From Bacteroidales bacterium (lineage in GTDB: Bacteria > Bacteroidota > Bacteroidia > Bacteroidales > UBA932), in NCBI GenBank assembly GCA_017550525.1, contig JAFZOU010000113.1, positions 1-64,000 of the forward strand: a stretch of 64,000 nt of DNA, given 5' to 3'. The translations under genes and the position numbers were made by a program. Shown piece after piece: positions 8,991-16,463 of the stretch. Positions within the stretch are counted from its first letter, which is position 1. Each line of letters starts with the position of its first letter. The notes under the pieces are model-generated. The model made no database searches, was not told the DNA's origin, and saw nothing but the letters and a program-made list of their open reading frames with translations.

Positions 8991-9831
8991 CCGGATCTGT
9001 TACTGTAAATTTAACTTCCTTATCCACTCCGTAGCCGGCCCAGTAGCCAAGGGCGCCGTCCAGATTGCTTTCCAGGTCGTTCTCGAAGAACATACTGAAG
9101 GCGTTGGAGGCCAGCATTATCTCAAAATTGTTCCAGTACTCGAACGTCTTTCTGTCCGTGGAGCACAGCTTTATCCACAGCACGTCACCGGTGTGGATGT
9201 TGGGCATATCAATGTAGTCCATAAGCCGCTGGGTGCTGTATACGAAGACTTCTGTATAGCCGTTCAGGGATTCGTCGGAGATATTTGTCATTGCCGAAGG
9301 GTGATAATGGGAATCCTTCCCTTCAGTCTTTGTGAATATCTTGTAGAACTGGCCCGTCTGAGGGGGATCCGTGAAGCAAACCCTAACGGAAGCTGTAGTA
9401 TCCGTTACGGCTTGGACATAGACCTTGTCTATGGGAACAGGATCCGGAATCTTGGTGGAGGCTTCCACCTTGTAGTCCTTATACTCCACCTTGAGAGTGT
9501 AGGTCTTGCCCACTTCTCCGGTGATGGCCGATGTGGTATAGATGTACGGCGGGAAATAATCCGGATCCGGAATTCCGGTAAGAATCTCAGTCTTTGTGCC
9601 ATCGGAGATGCTCACCTTGGCCCATTTTGCAATATGGTCAAGGATGCCCTTGGAGTCCATTTCACGGTCTGTGGCTATGCCGATGGACTCAGACACCATC
9701 ACAACCGGATTCCCTCCGTTCTCTATCCAGCCCTCTATCACAAGCTGTGACCGGCCCACCTCCTCCGTCTTGGAGCAGGCCAGGAGCATAGGAAGAAGGG
9801 CTATGACTACTATATGAAGGATCTTTTTCAT
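8983..9831 (-). CDS. DUF4249 lipoprotein partner of TonB-dependent receptor
   Basis: 282-residue lipoprotein: signal sequence ending in LLAC (Cys at 19), then a beta-rich exported domain (IEGWIENGG, YTLKVEYKD) characteristic of DUF4249. Members are usually encoded right after a TonB-dependent receptor, as here (the start directly abuts the receptor stop). The role is inferred to be an outer-membrane accessory to the receptor; the substrate is unknown. Confidence 0.85.
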   Translation of the reverse strand: MKKILHIVVIALLPMLLACSKTEEVGRSQLVIEGWIENGGNPVVMVSESIGIATDREMDSKGILDHIAKWAKVSISDGTKTEILTGIPDPDYFPPYIYTTSAITGEVGKTYTLKVEYKDYKVEASTKIPDPVPIDKVYVQAVTDTTASVRVCFTDPPQTGQFYKIFTKTEGKDSHYHPSAMTNISDESLNGYTEVFVYSTQRLMDYIDMPNIHTGDVLWIKLCSTDRKTFEYWNNFEIMLASNAFSMFFENDLESNLDGALGYWAGYGVDKEVKFTVTDPDE

Positions 9832-11856
9832 CTAGAATCTCAGGAAATAACCGACAGACGGCATGAAACGGATCTGGATAAGGTTGGCGCGGAAAGAATA
9901 GGTCATATTCTTTCTGTTGAAATGGAGCCCGTAACCAACTGCGTTAACCCTTCCAAGGACGTTGTACATTGAAAAATTGACTCCGTGGGTAAGCCTTGGA
10001 CTCTTCTTTATGTACCAGTTGCCGCTGAGGTCAAGCTTGGCGTAAGCCGGAAGGGTTTCGGCATTGTAGGGGCCGTAGGTGCACACCATGCGGCTTCCCA
10101 CTATGTAGAAGGAGGTGGGACGGGTGTAGGGCGTACCGCTTGCCACCACGAACGTGCCGCCAACGTCAAAGCGCCCGAAATCGTAGGTCGCAACTATGTC
10201 AAGTTCATGGCGCCTTTCATGGGCCGATGTAAACTCAAACGCGTGCCAGTCGTTGAGGAAGGTGCGGAGGCTCCTGGCCAAGGCGTAGCTGATCCAGCCG
10301 GTGAATCGGCCTTTCTGCTTCTGAATCATGAGGTTGAAGCCAAAGGCGCGGCCATTTCCCTTCAGGGTGCTTGTCTCAAGGGAATAATCTCCGGTGTACA
10401 TGTCCATGAGGCTGCCAACGTACTCCAGCTGGTTGTAGAGCTGCTTGTAGTAAACCTCCGCAGACACGGACATCATCTGGTCCCAGAAGCTGTTGTTGTA
10501 TGCCAGTGAGAAGCAGTGTGCCCACTGCGGCGCCTGAAGATCCCCGGCAAGGGTCCAGAATTCCGACGGAAGGCCGGAAGATGTGAGGCCGGTCTGGAAA
10601 AGGTTCTGGCGCTTGATCCCATAGGTAAAGTCAAGTTTTCCGCCCTCCAGGAAATCGGCCACAAGGCTTACCTCAGGGGTGACACCCCAGAAACTCTTTC
10701 GCTGCGGCGAGAGGTACCAATCGGCCCCGAAACCTGCCTTCAGGCTGAGCCAGTAGCCAAGGCTGCGGCTGTATTCTGCATTTAAGGCCGCGGCAAAGGC
10801 GCTTTCCGTGGGAATGCCGCCGTTGTTGCGGGCGTCGTTGAAATGACCCTCCGTATAGGGATTCTGGGGCTGGGTGTAATACGCGCTGAAGCGGGCGCCG
10901 AAGTCCCAGTTTTTCCAGTGGAGTTTTGCGCGGTAGCCGGCGTCCATGATGTAGGACTGCATCCTGGCATAGACGCCGAAGGCCTTCAGTTTGGGGTCAA
11001 GGCCGGCCGTGGTGTAGTAGACGGTCTGCTTGAGGCTGGCCTCCGTGTAATAGTGGTTCCAGTGGACGGCTCCAAGGGCGTTGTACCACTTGGCATCCAT
11101 ATTCTCAAAAAGGCCCACGCCCGTGAAAAGGCCCATGTCAAGGCCTCCGAAGAGGTCTACGGTTATGCGGTCCTTCTTTGTGGGTTTCCACGTCCAGGTT
11201 ATGTTGGCGTCCGTGAAGTTGTAGGTCATGGCGTTGTCCTCGTAGCGGAGCATGCCGCCAAAGAGGAGGTCCAGGTAGGTGCGCCTGGCGCTAATCTTGA
11301 GGGAAGATTTTCCAAGGGGAATATCCACCGTTCCCTGGGCCGACAGAAGGCCCACGGATGCATCCACGCTGAGTTTACGGGCAACTGTATCGGCCAGCTG
11401 CATATCTATGAGACCGCCGATACGGGATTCCTGGCCGCAACTGGTGGCGTACTTCATGCCCTTGTAATGAGGGGAGTTGAAGGCAGAGAAAAAGCCCAGC
11501 ATGTGCCCTGTGCCGTAAATTGGGACGCCTTCCTGGGAGATGAGGGTGTGGGAGTGCTCGCTTCCCTGCATATACAGGCCTCCGTCAACCTCCGTGTTGA
11601 GCTGCACGCTTGGGAGAAGGCGCACAAAACGGATTGGGTCAGGAGTGCCCAGGATGGAGGGAATCTTTGTTATCTCGTCAGTGTTGATCTGGCCGCTTAT
11701 GCCGCGGCTGTTTAGGACCAGCGGCTTTTTTGATTCCTCCGTGATGACGGATTTGTCAAGATTGAACGTGGCTACGGTATCCGGCTCCTGCGCACGCGCG
11801 AAGAAGCAGGCTGCAAGCAGCGCCATGGCCGCCAGGCTATTCCGTAGAGAACACAT
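9832..11856 (-). CDS. TonB-dependent outer-membrane receptor
   Basis: 674 residues with a signal peptide ending ARAQ, a plug domain at about 40-160 (IPSILGTPDPIRFVRLLPSV, ISQEGVPIYGTGHMLGF) and a long beta-barrel rich in aromatic residues ending in a terminal Phe (SVGYFLRF). The N-terminal carboxypeptidase-like domain frequent in DUF4249-linked receptors is missing, so the protein starts almost at the plug. It would import a substrate across the outer membrane using TonB energy. The gene overlaps the preceding lipoprotein gene by 20 nt. Confidence 0.9.
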   Translation of the reverse strand: MCSLRNSLAAMALLAACFFARAQEPDTVATFNLDKSVITEESKKPLVLNSRGISGQINTDEITKIPSILGTPDPIRFVRLLPSVQLNTEVDGGLYMQGSEHSHTLISQEGVPIYGTGHMLGFFSAFNSPHYKGMKYATSCGQESRIGGLIDMQLADTVARKLSVDASVGLLSAQGTVDIPLGKSSLKISARRTYLDLLFGGMLRYEDNAMTYNFTDANITWTWKPTKKDRITVDLFGGLDMGLFTGVGLFENMDAKWYNALGAVHWNHYYTEASLKQTVYYTTAGLDPKLKAFGVYARMQSYIMDAGYRAKLHWKNWDFGARFSAYYTQPQNPYTEGHFNDARNNGGIPTESAFAAALNAEYSRSLGYWLSLKAGFGADWYLSPQRKSFWGVTPEVSLVADFLEGGKLDFTYGIKRQNLFQTGLTSSGLPSEFWTLAGDLQAPQWAHCFSLAYNNSFWDQMMSVSAEVYYKQLYNQLEYVGSLMDMYTGDYSLETSTLKGNGRAFGFNLMIQKQKGRFTGWISYALARSLRTFLNDWHAFEFTSAHERRHELDIVATYDFGRFDVGGTFVVASGTPYTRPTSFYIVGSRMVCTYGPYNAETLPAYAKLDLSGNWYIKKSPRLTHGVNFSMYNVLGRVNAVGYGLHFNRKNMTYSFRANLIQIRFMPSVGYFLRF

Positions 11857-12367
11857 TCTTCAAAAGGAAATCTATAAGCGGTTCTACAAGAAGGACCCCG
11901 GTGACGGCATATGTGGTGCCGTCCGGGAAGCGGAATACGGGCGTTGGAACGTTGTTGTAGAGGACCATGTCAAGGGTTGCAAGCTGGTCCCCGTCAATGA
12001 ACACCTTGGTTCCGTTTTCTCCAAGGCCGATTCCCTCAAGACGGATGCCGCCATGTAGGGTGGCCACGAAGCCGCCGGAGCTCACATCCATGGAGATGAG
12101 CGTGAGGCCGTTCTTGGTGTAAGTGTAGCGGATCATACCCACACTGGGGATTGTCACCTTACTGTTTGCGAGGATTTCTGCCGTGGGATTGTCCACCTTG
12201 TCCAGATTGAACTTCTTGAAAAATACCGTGAAGGCATCGTCCAGACGCTTTTTCTGAAGTTCCTCCTGGGTGAATTCGTGCATATCAGTGCCTTCCGTCA
12301 CCGGGGACTTATTGCAGCCGGCCAAAAAAAGCACTGAAAGAATGTATATGTACACACGCGCACGCAT
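11837..12367 (-). CDS. Hypothetical lipoprotein, first gene of the receptor-alarmone operon
   Basis: 176 residues from the ATG at 12367, with a lipoprotein signal ending LAGC. An earlier in-frame ATG (12385) exists, but a TATATTTG promoter box lies at 12374-12381 between the two, so the later start is preferred; this would leave a very short leader. The mature part has beta-rich segments (GMIRYTYTKNGLTLISMDV, GTKVFIDGDQ). I do not recognise the family. Position before the TonB receptor suggests a surface or periplasmic accessory. Confidence 0.7.
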   Translation of the reverse strand: MRARVYIYILSVLFLAGCNKSPVTEGTDMHEFTQEELQKKRLDDAFTVFFKKFNLDKVDNPTAEILANSKVTIPSVGMIRYTYTKNGLTLISMDVSSGGFVATLHGGIRLEGIGLGENGTKVFIDGDQLATLDMVLYNNVPTPVFRFPDGTTYAVTGVLLVEPLIDFLLKNVFSTE

Positions 12368-12442
12368 AGACTGCAAATATAGCATTTTCCGTGGTTTTCA
12401 GAAAGAGTTCAGGCGCCTTTTTCACTTTTTTTAATTTTGCGC

Positions 12443-12472
12443 TTGCAGATTTGGAAAAAAGCAGTAAATTTG
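12443..12472 (+). promoter_or_regulatory. Promoter for the two tRNA genes
   Basis: TTG (12443-12445), 19-nt spacer, TAAATTTG (12465-12472): a textbook Bacteroidetes promoter about 20 bp before tRNA-Gln. Confidence 0.75.
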
Positions 12473-12493
12473 CAGTCCCAATTCGGGGCACAT

Positions 12494-12564
12494 TGAGATA
12501 TGGTGTAATGGTAGCACTACAGATTCTGGCTCTGTCAGTGAGGGTTCGAGTCCTTCTATCTCAA
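12494..12564 (+). tRNA. tRNA-Gln (anticodon CTG)
   Basis: Acceptor stem TGAGATA/TATCTCA, D arm with AATGGTAG loop, anticodon stem ACAGA/TCTGT with loop TTCTGGC (anticodon CTG), T arm GAGGGTTCGAGTCCTTC. Discriminator A at 12564; CCA not encoded. Confidence 0.9.
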
Positions 12565-12571
12565 CAGACTT

Positions 12572-12645
12572 GGCGGGGTAGCTCAGCTGGTTAGAGCGTC
12601 GGATTCATAATCCGGAGGTCGTGGGATCGTGACCCACTCCCGCTA
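12572..12645 (+). tRNA. tRNA-Met (anticodon CAT) with unusual T loop
   Basis: Acceptor GGCGGGG/TCCCGCT (G.T wobbles at both ends), GCTC D stem, anticodon stem TCGGA/TCCGG with loop TTCATAA, T stem GTGGG/CCCAC. The T loop reads ATCGTGA in place of the usual TTCRANN, so positions 54 and 58 are swapped (A54, T58). CCA is not encoded. It could be elongator Met or an Ile species with modified C34; the initiator-type mismatch at 1:72 is not present. Confidence 0.85.
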
Positions 12646-12708
12646 CCCAACATAACATAAGTAAGTGGCCGGTACGACGCCCTTACGACCATCAAGATAT
12701 ATCCGAGA

Positions 12709-12731
12709 CTGCCCTGCGAGGCGGTTTTTTT
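12709..12731 (+). terminator. Rho-independent terminator after tRNA genes
   Basis: Short stem CTGCC/GGCGG around a CTGCGA loop followed by seven T. Ends the two-tRNA transcript. Confidence 0.6.
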
Positions 12732-12779
12732 GTTTTATACCATCTCCCTCGTCAGCCCCATCTGGCGTTTTCCCCCGTT

Positions 12780-12887
12780 GGTGTTGCGTAACCGCCTGTC
12801 TTTCAGTGTTTTATGACAAGTTTTACCATTACCGGTAATAGTAAAACTTGTCACAACTCGCTATGTTTCAGACACTTACGCCCCACC
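12780..12887 (+). repeat. 108-bp dyad repeat, copy A (head left)
   Basis: Starts GGTGTTGCGTAACCGCC and ends ACTTACGCCCCACC. The centre is a near-perfect 40-bp palindrome (12814-12853) around ATTACCGGTAAT, whose midpoint is exactly the midpoint of the element. It pairs with copy B at 14381-14488 in opposite orientation. Five related copies, all 108 bp, are in the window. Confidence 0.85.
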
Positions 12888-12910
12888 CAATTTTTGCCGG
12901 GAGCAGAACT

Positions 12911-13049
12911 TTGCCGTGTTTGCACTCAGAATGCCCACAATGGCGTTTTCAGTGCCGACACGGCAACATTTTTGGCGTTTTGGGCCGATTTCATTGCCGT
13001 GTTAGCGTCAAAATCGGCCTTATACGCCTTCTGGCTGCAAACACGGCAA
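12911..13049. repeat. Nested inverted repeats upstream of the YdeI-like gene
   Basis: Outer arms TTGCCGTGTTTGCA (12911-12924) and TGCAAACACGGCAA (13036-13049) are exact reverse complements; inner arms ACACGGCAA (12958-12966) and TTGCCGTGT (12994-13002) nest inside. The stretch 12646-13102 otherwise holds no gene; an in-frame upstream extension of the YdeI ORF across it is not credible. Confidence 0.65.
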
Positions 13050-13058
13050 CAGAAAAAG

Positions 13059-13089
13059 TTGTGCGTGTGCCGGGGATTTCGTATTTTTG
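13059..13089 (+). promoter_or_regulatory. Promoter for the YdeI-TfoX gene pair
   Basis: TTG (13059-13061), 20-nt spacer, TATTTTTG (13082-13089). It lies 13 bp before the ATG at 13103 and so decides that start over the 85-codon upstream extension. Confidence 0.7.
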
Positions 13090-13102
13090 GAAAAACTCTG
13101 GT

Positions 13103-13681
13103 ATGGAAGTCACCCGGCTGCTGGACATACACACCCGTGAGGATCTTTACCGCTGGTACAAGGAGAACCACATCACGGTTCCGGACTTTTGGCTGCGCAT
13201 CAATAGGGCGGCGGCCGATTGCCCCGGCGTCGTCCGGTACGTGGATGCCGTGGAAGTGGCCCTGTGCTTTGGCTGGATAGACAGCACTATGAAGCGCATC
13301 GACGACGGCAAGCCCATCCAGCATTTCACACCGCGCCGGCGTGGCAGCAACTGGTGCGAGCAGAACCTGGAGCGCTGCCGCAGGCTTGTAAGGCTTGGAG
13401 AGATGACCCCCGCCGGCCAGGCCGTGGCACCGGACTTGGACCCGAAGCGCTTTGTCTTTGAGGACTGGGTCCTGAACGCCATCGAGGCCGATCGGAAGGC
13501 TTGGAAAAACTTCAAGACTTTCCCGGAGAACTACCGCCGAATTAAGGTGGACCGTATTCAGCACTACATGCATACTAATCGGCCCGAATATGCGCAGAAA
13601 ACCCTGCAGAAGTTCATCCAGGACTGCCACGACGGTAAAATCCAGCCCGGCTGGAACGACTTTGGAAGATTGGAGGAATAA
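13103..13681 (+). CDS. YdeI/OmdA-family protein
   Basis: 192 residues from the ATG that follows the promoter. Family signatures: DFWLRINR, VALCFGWIDSTMKRIDD near 54-70, FTPRRRGSNWCEQN near 77-90 and GEMTPAGQA near 106-114. YdeI/OmdA proteins are loosely linked to stress and bacteriocin protection, with no settled biochemical role. The TfoX-like gene follows after 5 bp, and both lie inside repeat pair A/B, which makes them look like a small accessory module. Confidence 0.85.
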   Translation: MEVTRLLDIHTREDLYRWYKENHITVPDFWLRINRAAADCPGVVRYVDAVEVALCFGWIDSTMKRIDDGKPIQHFTPRRRGSNWCEQNLERCRRLVRLGEMTPAGQAVAPDLDPKRFVFEDWVLNAIEADRKAWKNFKTFPENYRRIKVDRIQHYMHTNRPEYAQKTLQKFIQDCHDGKIQPGWNDFGRLEE

Positions 13682-13686
13682 CACCT

Positions 13687-14205
13687 ATGGCAAGCAATTC
13701 TGACTTTGTACAATACATCGTGGACCAGTGCTCCGGCGCCGGGGAGATTGCCGTGCGCAAGATGATGGGAGACTACTGCATCTACTGTGATGGTATCATC
13801 TTCGGCCTTATATGCGATAACAATCTGTATATCAAGGAAACTGACGCAGCAAGGGCAGTCCTGAAGGAGGAGATCCTGAGGCAGCCGTACCCGGGCGCCA
13901 AGCACCATTTCTACATTGAAGATGTGGATGATAGGGACTATCTGGAAGCCATTATACGGGTTACTATACCCCAACTTTTAAAGCCCTCCGCCGTGAGGAA
14001 CAAGCGGGTCAAAATGAAAAAGCAGTATCCGTCGTCTCTGGACGATGTCATTGTTCCCAATCTGGTCTGCTCACAGGAGCTCCGCGCCTTCTTTGAGGAG
14101 CACCTGGGAAAGGACTTCCGCTACAAGGTTAAATTCCAGGGCTGGCTCCGCGACAACGCCGGCCTCACCTTCCTCGACGCCATCAAGGCGTATAAGGAAC
14201 TGTAA
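13687..14205 (+). CDS. TfoX N-terminal-domain protein with C-terminal DUF6434-like domain
   Basis: 172 residues. The first 95 or so match the TfoX N-terminal domain (RKMMGDYCIYCDGIIFGLI, LYIKETDAA, YPGAKHHFYIEDV). The C-terminal part (LRAFFEEHLGKDFRYKVKF, WLRDNAGLTFLDAIKAYKEL) resembles the small DUF6434/SAP-like module. TfoX regulates competence in some Proteobacteria, but isolated N-domain proteins are widespread and their role is unknown. Co-transcribed with the YdeI-like gene. Confidence 0.8.
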   Translation: MASNSDFVQYIVDQCSGAGEIAVRKMMGDYCIYCDGIIFGLICDNNLYIKETDAARAVLKEEILRQPYPGAKHHFYIEDVDDRDYLEAIIRVTIPQLLKPSAVRNKRVKMKKQYPSSLDDVIVPNLVCSQELRAFFEEHLGKDFRYKVKFQGWLRDNAGLTFLDAIKAYKEL

Positions 14206-14241
14206 CTGCGGGCCGCTTTGTGTCCATTCTGACAGCCGAAC

Positions 14242-14330
14242 TGCGGTAGGCGGTCCAAATAAATGCCGGCCTACCGCAAAAACACCCCTAACTTGCGGTA
14301 GGTGGTCCACTTTTTTGCAGACCTACCGCA
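14242..14330. repeat. Two tandem 37-bp hairpin units
   Basis: Units at 14242-14278 and 14294-14330 share TGCGGTAGG at one end, GGTCC after it, and CCTACCGCA at the other, 52 bp apart. Each folds as a 9-bp stem. Function unknown; only two units and self-complementary, so not CRISPR. Confidence 0.7.
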
Positions 14331-14343
14331 CTTGAAAGGCAGG

Positions 14344-14372
14344 AGATACCCGGTCGGGGCCGGGCATGACGG
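14344..14372 (-). repeat. REP-like palindrome, copy 1 (intergenic)
   Basis: Reverse complement follows the consensus CGTCATnCCCGG(CC)TGACCGGGnATCT; here the core is GCCCGGCCCCGACCGGGT. Same family as copies inside dacB, the OstA-like gene and mutL and before thrA. Confidence 0.7.
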
Positions 14373-14380
14373 AAGAACGT

Positions 14381-14488
14381 GGTGGGGCGTAAGTGGTTGT
14401 GGCTCAGGGAGTTGTGAACTATTCTACCATTAAAAGTTCTACCAGAAGAGTCCACAAAACGCTGACAATGAGGCGGTTACGCCACACC
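14381..14488 (-). repeat. 108-bp dyad repeat, copy B (head right)
   Basis: Starts GGTGGGGCGTAAGTG and ends GCGGTTACGCCACACC, the reverse orientation of copy A. Its central dyad has decayed, but ends, length and internal landmarks (TCAG, GTTTT, ACAACTC) match copy A. It closes the YdeI-TfoX module. Confidence 0.75.
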
Positions 14489-14587
14489 ACCTAGGGAGAA
14501 ACAAAGATGGGGGCGAAGAGGGGCGTGGTGAAATCCACTACAAGAATTATCTCACGCCGGGCTATCTTTGCAAAAATTAATGACACT

Positions 14588-15265
14588 ATGAAACGTTTTG
14601 CAATTTTGGCGCTGGTGATGATGCTGCCACTGGCGCTCCCGGCTCAGGAGAACAGCAACCTTGGAAAGAAATACGGCAATTACGAGATCCGGTACGGCAA
14701 GGGAAAATGGACCGACGAGGCCCCCGTTACCGCCATCTTCAATAACGCCACGGGAGCGTGGGTAACATCGCAAAAAATCAACAAAAAGACCGGCGACATA
14801 TTCTTCCTGCCCAACACGGACGTTAACTTCCTTGAAGGAGAAAGGTACGTCAAAGAGGCCCAGGGACTGGTGGAAATTGGCAACGCCTTTTCCTGGAACA
14901 AGAGCATAGAGTACCCCCAGGGGAAGTGGCTGTGCAAGGAGCATTGCGGGGTGTACAGGATTGAGAACGACCAGCTTGTCCCCATAGTGGAATCAGGAAT
15001 GGAGCTTGAGTATGCCGAGGTTTGGGGCGCGCGCTACCTTAGAATACTCGTGATTCCGGAGCACGCCCTCATCATTGCCTCCTACCATCCCAAGGACAAG
15101 GAAATCTACCACAAGAAGAATTATTCAATCTTCAACCTGGCCGGCAAGCGCCTCTATGACAATCTGCTGGATTTCACTCTGAAGGACGGCCCCACCGTAC
15201 ACATCCAACTTGAGGACGGCAGCTGGCACTATTTGGACCCGGCCGATGGACATATGCTGGACTAA
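14588..15265 (+). CDS. Secreted hypothetical protein
   Basis: 225 residues from the ATG at 14588, which follows a TATCTTTG box (14563-14570); a longer in-frame start at 14507 would hide the signal peptide. Signal MKRFAILALVMMLPLALPAQ is clear. The mature protein is mixed beta (YGNYEIRYGKGKWTDEAP, YSIFNLAGKRLYDN), faintly like the WG-repeat proteins encoded downstream. No family recognised. It ends in a long hairpin terminator. Confidence 0.75.
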   Translation: MKRFAILALVMMLPLALPAQENSNLGKKYGNYEIRYGKGKWTDEAPVTAIFNNATGAWVTSQKINKKTGDIFFLPNTDVNFLEGERYVKEAQGLVEIGNAFSWNKSIEYPQGKWLCKEHCGVYRIENDQLVPIVESGMELEYAEVWGARYLRILVIPEHALIIASYHPKDKEIYHKKNYSIFNLAGKRLYDNLLDFTLKDGPTVHIQLEDGSWHYLDPADGHMLD

Positions 15266-15281
15266 CAACTCAACCGTCAAT

Positions 15282-15349
15282 AATGGCCAATTTTGCGGGA
15301 GTTGCCTTTGTCAAAAAACTCCATTCCTGCATTTTTGGCCATTTTTTCT
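15282..15349 (+). terminator. Long imperfect hairpin terminator
   Basis: Outer stem AATGGCCAA/TTGGCCATT with an inner GGGAGT/ACTCC stem, followed by TTTTTTC. Confidence 0.6.
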
Positions 15350-15378
15350 TAAATTTGTATCGATCACATAATTAGCAT

Positions 15379-15960
15379 ATGGACCAGCAGGAAACAGATT
15401 TCCAGATGCGAGAACAGATGCGCATCAATCAGGAAATAGAGCAACAACGTATAAACAGGGAATTTATGTTTGATGGAAAAACCACCGGCAAGAAAGGCTG
15501 GATTATTGTTCTGGCATTTGCGCTCATTGTGGCCGGGCTTCTGATTGCCTGGCAGGCATCGGCCCAGGACCCGCCCTATGCCGATGCCGAGGTCCTGCGC
15601 TGCGCGCTGAAATCGGCCGATGCAAACCAGGACGGCGTACTCTCGAAGGAAGAGGAAGAGGCCCTCACGGAGCTCAACCTCACCTCCTACCGCATCCATA
15701 TGTTCACCGTCAAAAGCTACGAAGACCTGAAACGTTTCCCCCACCTGAAAAAGGTCTGGCTTGGAGAAACGCAGCTGGCCGATGTTGACCTCCGCGCCAA
15801 CTATGAGCTGGAACTTGTGTGCGTTCAGAGCGATGAAACAAAAACGCTCACCCTTGCCGTTGGCTGCTACCCGCAGCTCATTACCCCTACGCGGGAAGGA
15901 GAACTTACCATCCGGCGCCGCTACAGCGAAAACAACCCCAACAACATTTGGTATAGATGA
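15379..15960 (+). CDS. Membrane-anchored protein with EF-hand-like loop
   Basis: 193 residues: charged, Gln-rich cytoplasmic N-terminus (1-35), one membrane helix near 37-57, then an extracytoplasmic part carrying DANQDGVLSKEEEEA near 76-90, which fits a calcium-binding EF-hand/dockerin-like loop. The rest is unrecognised. TAAATTTG at 15350-15357 is a plausible promoter box. Stop and the next start overlap (ATGA), so it is coupled to the barrel-like protein. Confidence 0.7.
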   Translation: MDQQETDFQMREQMRINQEIEQQRINREFMFDGKTTGKKGWIIVLAFALIVAGLLIAWQASAQDPPYADAEVLRCALKSADANQDGVLSKEEEEALTELNLTSYRIHMFTVKSYEDLKRFPHLKKVWLGETQLADVDLRANYELELVCVQSDETKTLTLAVGCYPQLITPTREGELTIRRRYSENNPNNIWYR

Positions 15961-16451
15961 AACGGATAATCGTATTACTGGTCCTGCTGTCCCTGGCCCT
16001 CACCGCCAGCGCACAGAGGGTTACCTGGCACCTTGGAGCCTACTACCAGACTCCCGGGGGCACAGAATTCAGGCACCTCGGCGGTTATGCAGGAGCGTCT
16101 TTTGAGCCTTTCTTCCCCTGGCCGGTGTATCTGGAAACTGGTCTTGGCGCCGAAGCCTGCGGTACTCTGAAGGGTGCCGAAAACTTCCGTCTGGAGCTTC
16201 CAGTCAACCTTACCTGGCAGTGGGAACCCGCGCCGCTTTTCAGTATGGGCCCATATGCCGGAGTGAACGCCGCATACAACAAAATAAGACAAGGCGGCCC
16301 GGACTTCTTTACCTGGGGCTGGCAGGCCGGAATAAGCATAAGGCCGAACGGAGTCTATATCAACGTGGCTTACCATTCGGACATGCTGCCCTACTACGAC
16401 ACTGGCGTAAAACTCAGCGGAATCCGTGTTACACTGGGTATCTGTTTATAA
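15957..16451 (+). CDS. Small outer-membrane beta-barrel-like protein
   Basis: 164 residues with a signal peptide ending TASAQ and alternating hydrophobic/aromatic strands (WHLGAYYQTPGG, FFTWGWQAGISIR, GIRVTLGICL), as expected of a small outer-membrane barrel. Family not recognised. Coupled to the EF-hand-like gene by a 4-nt overlap. Confidence 0.65.
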   Translation: MKRIIVLLVLLSLALTASAQRVTWHLGAYYQTPGGTEFRHLGGYAGASFEPFFPWPVYLETGLGAEACGTLKGAENFRLELPVNLTWQWEPAPLFSMGPYAGVNAAYNKIRQGGPDFFTWGWQAGISIRPNGVYINVAYHSDMLPYYDTGVKLSGIRVTLGICL

Positions 16452-16463
16452 ACCAGACAATTT

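Noticed and set aside
12848..13102. N-terminal extension of the YdeI-like gene by 85 codons
   Set aside because: A good promoter lies inside it at 13059-13089, the extension matches nothing in the family, and it would be read through hairpins.
14242..14330. CRISPR array
   Set aside because: Only two units, the units are self-complementary, spacing is short and no cas gene is near.
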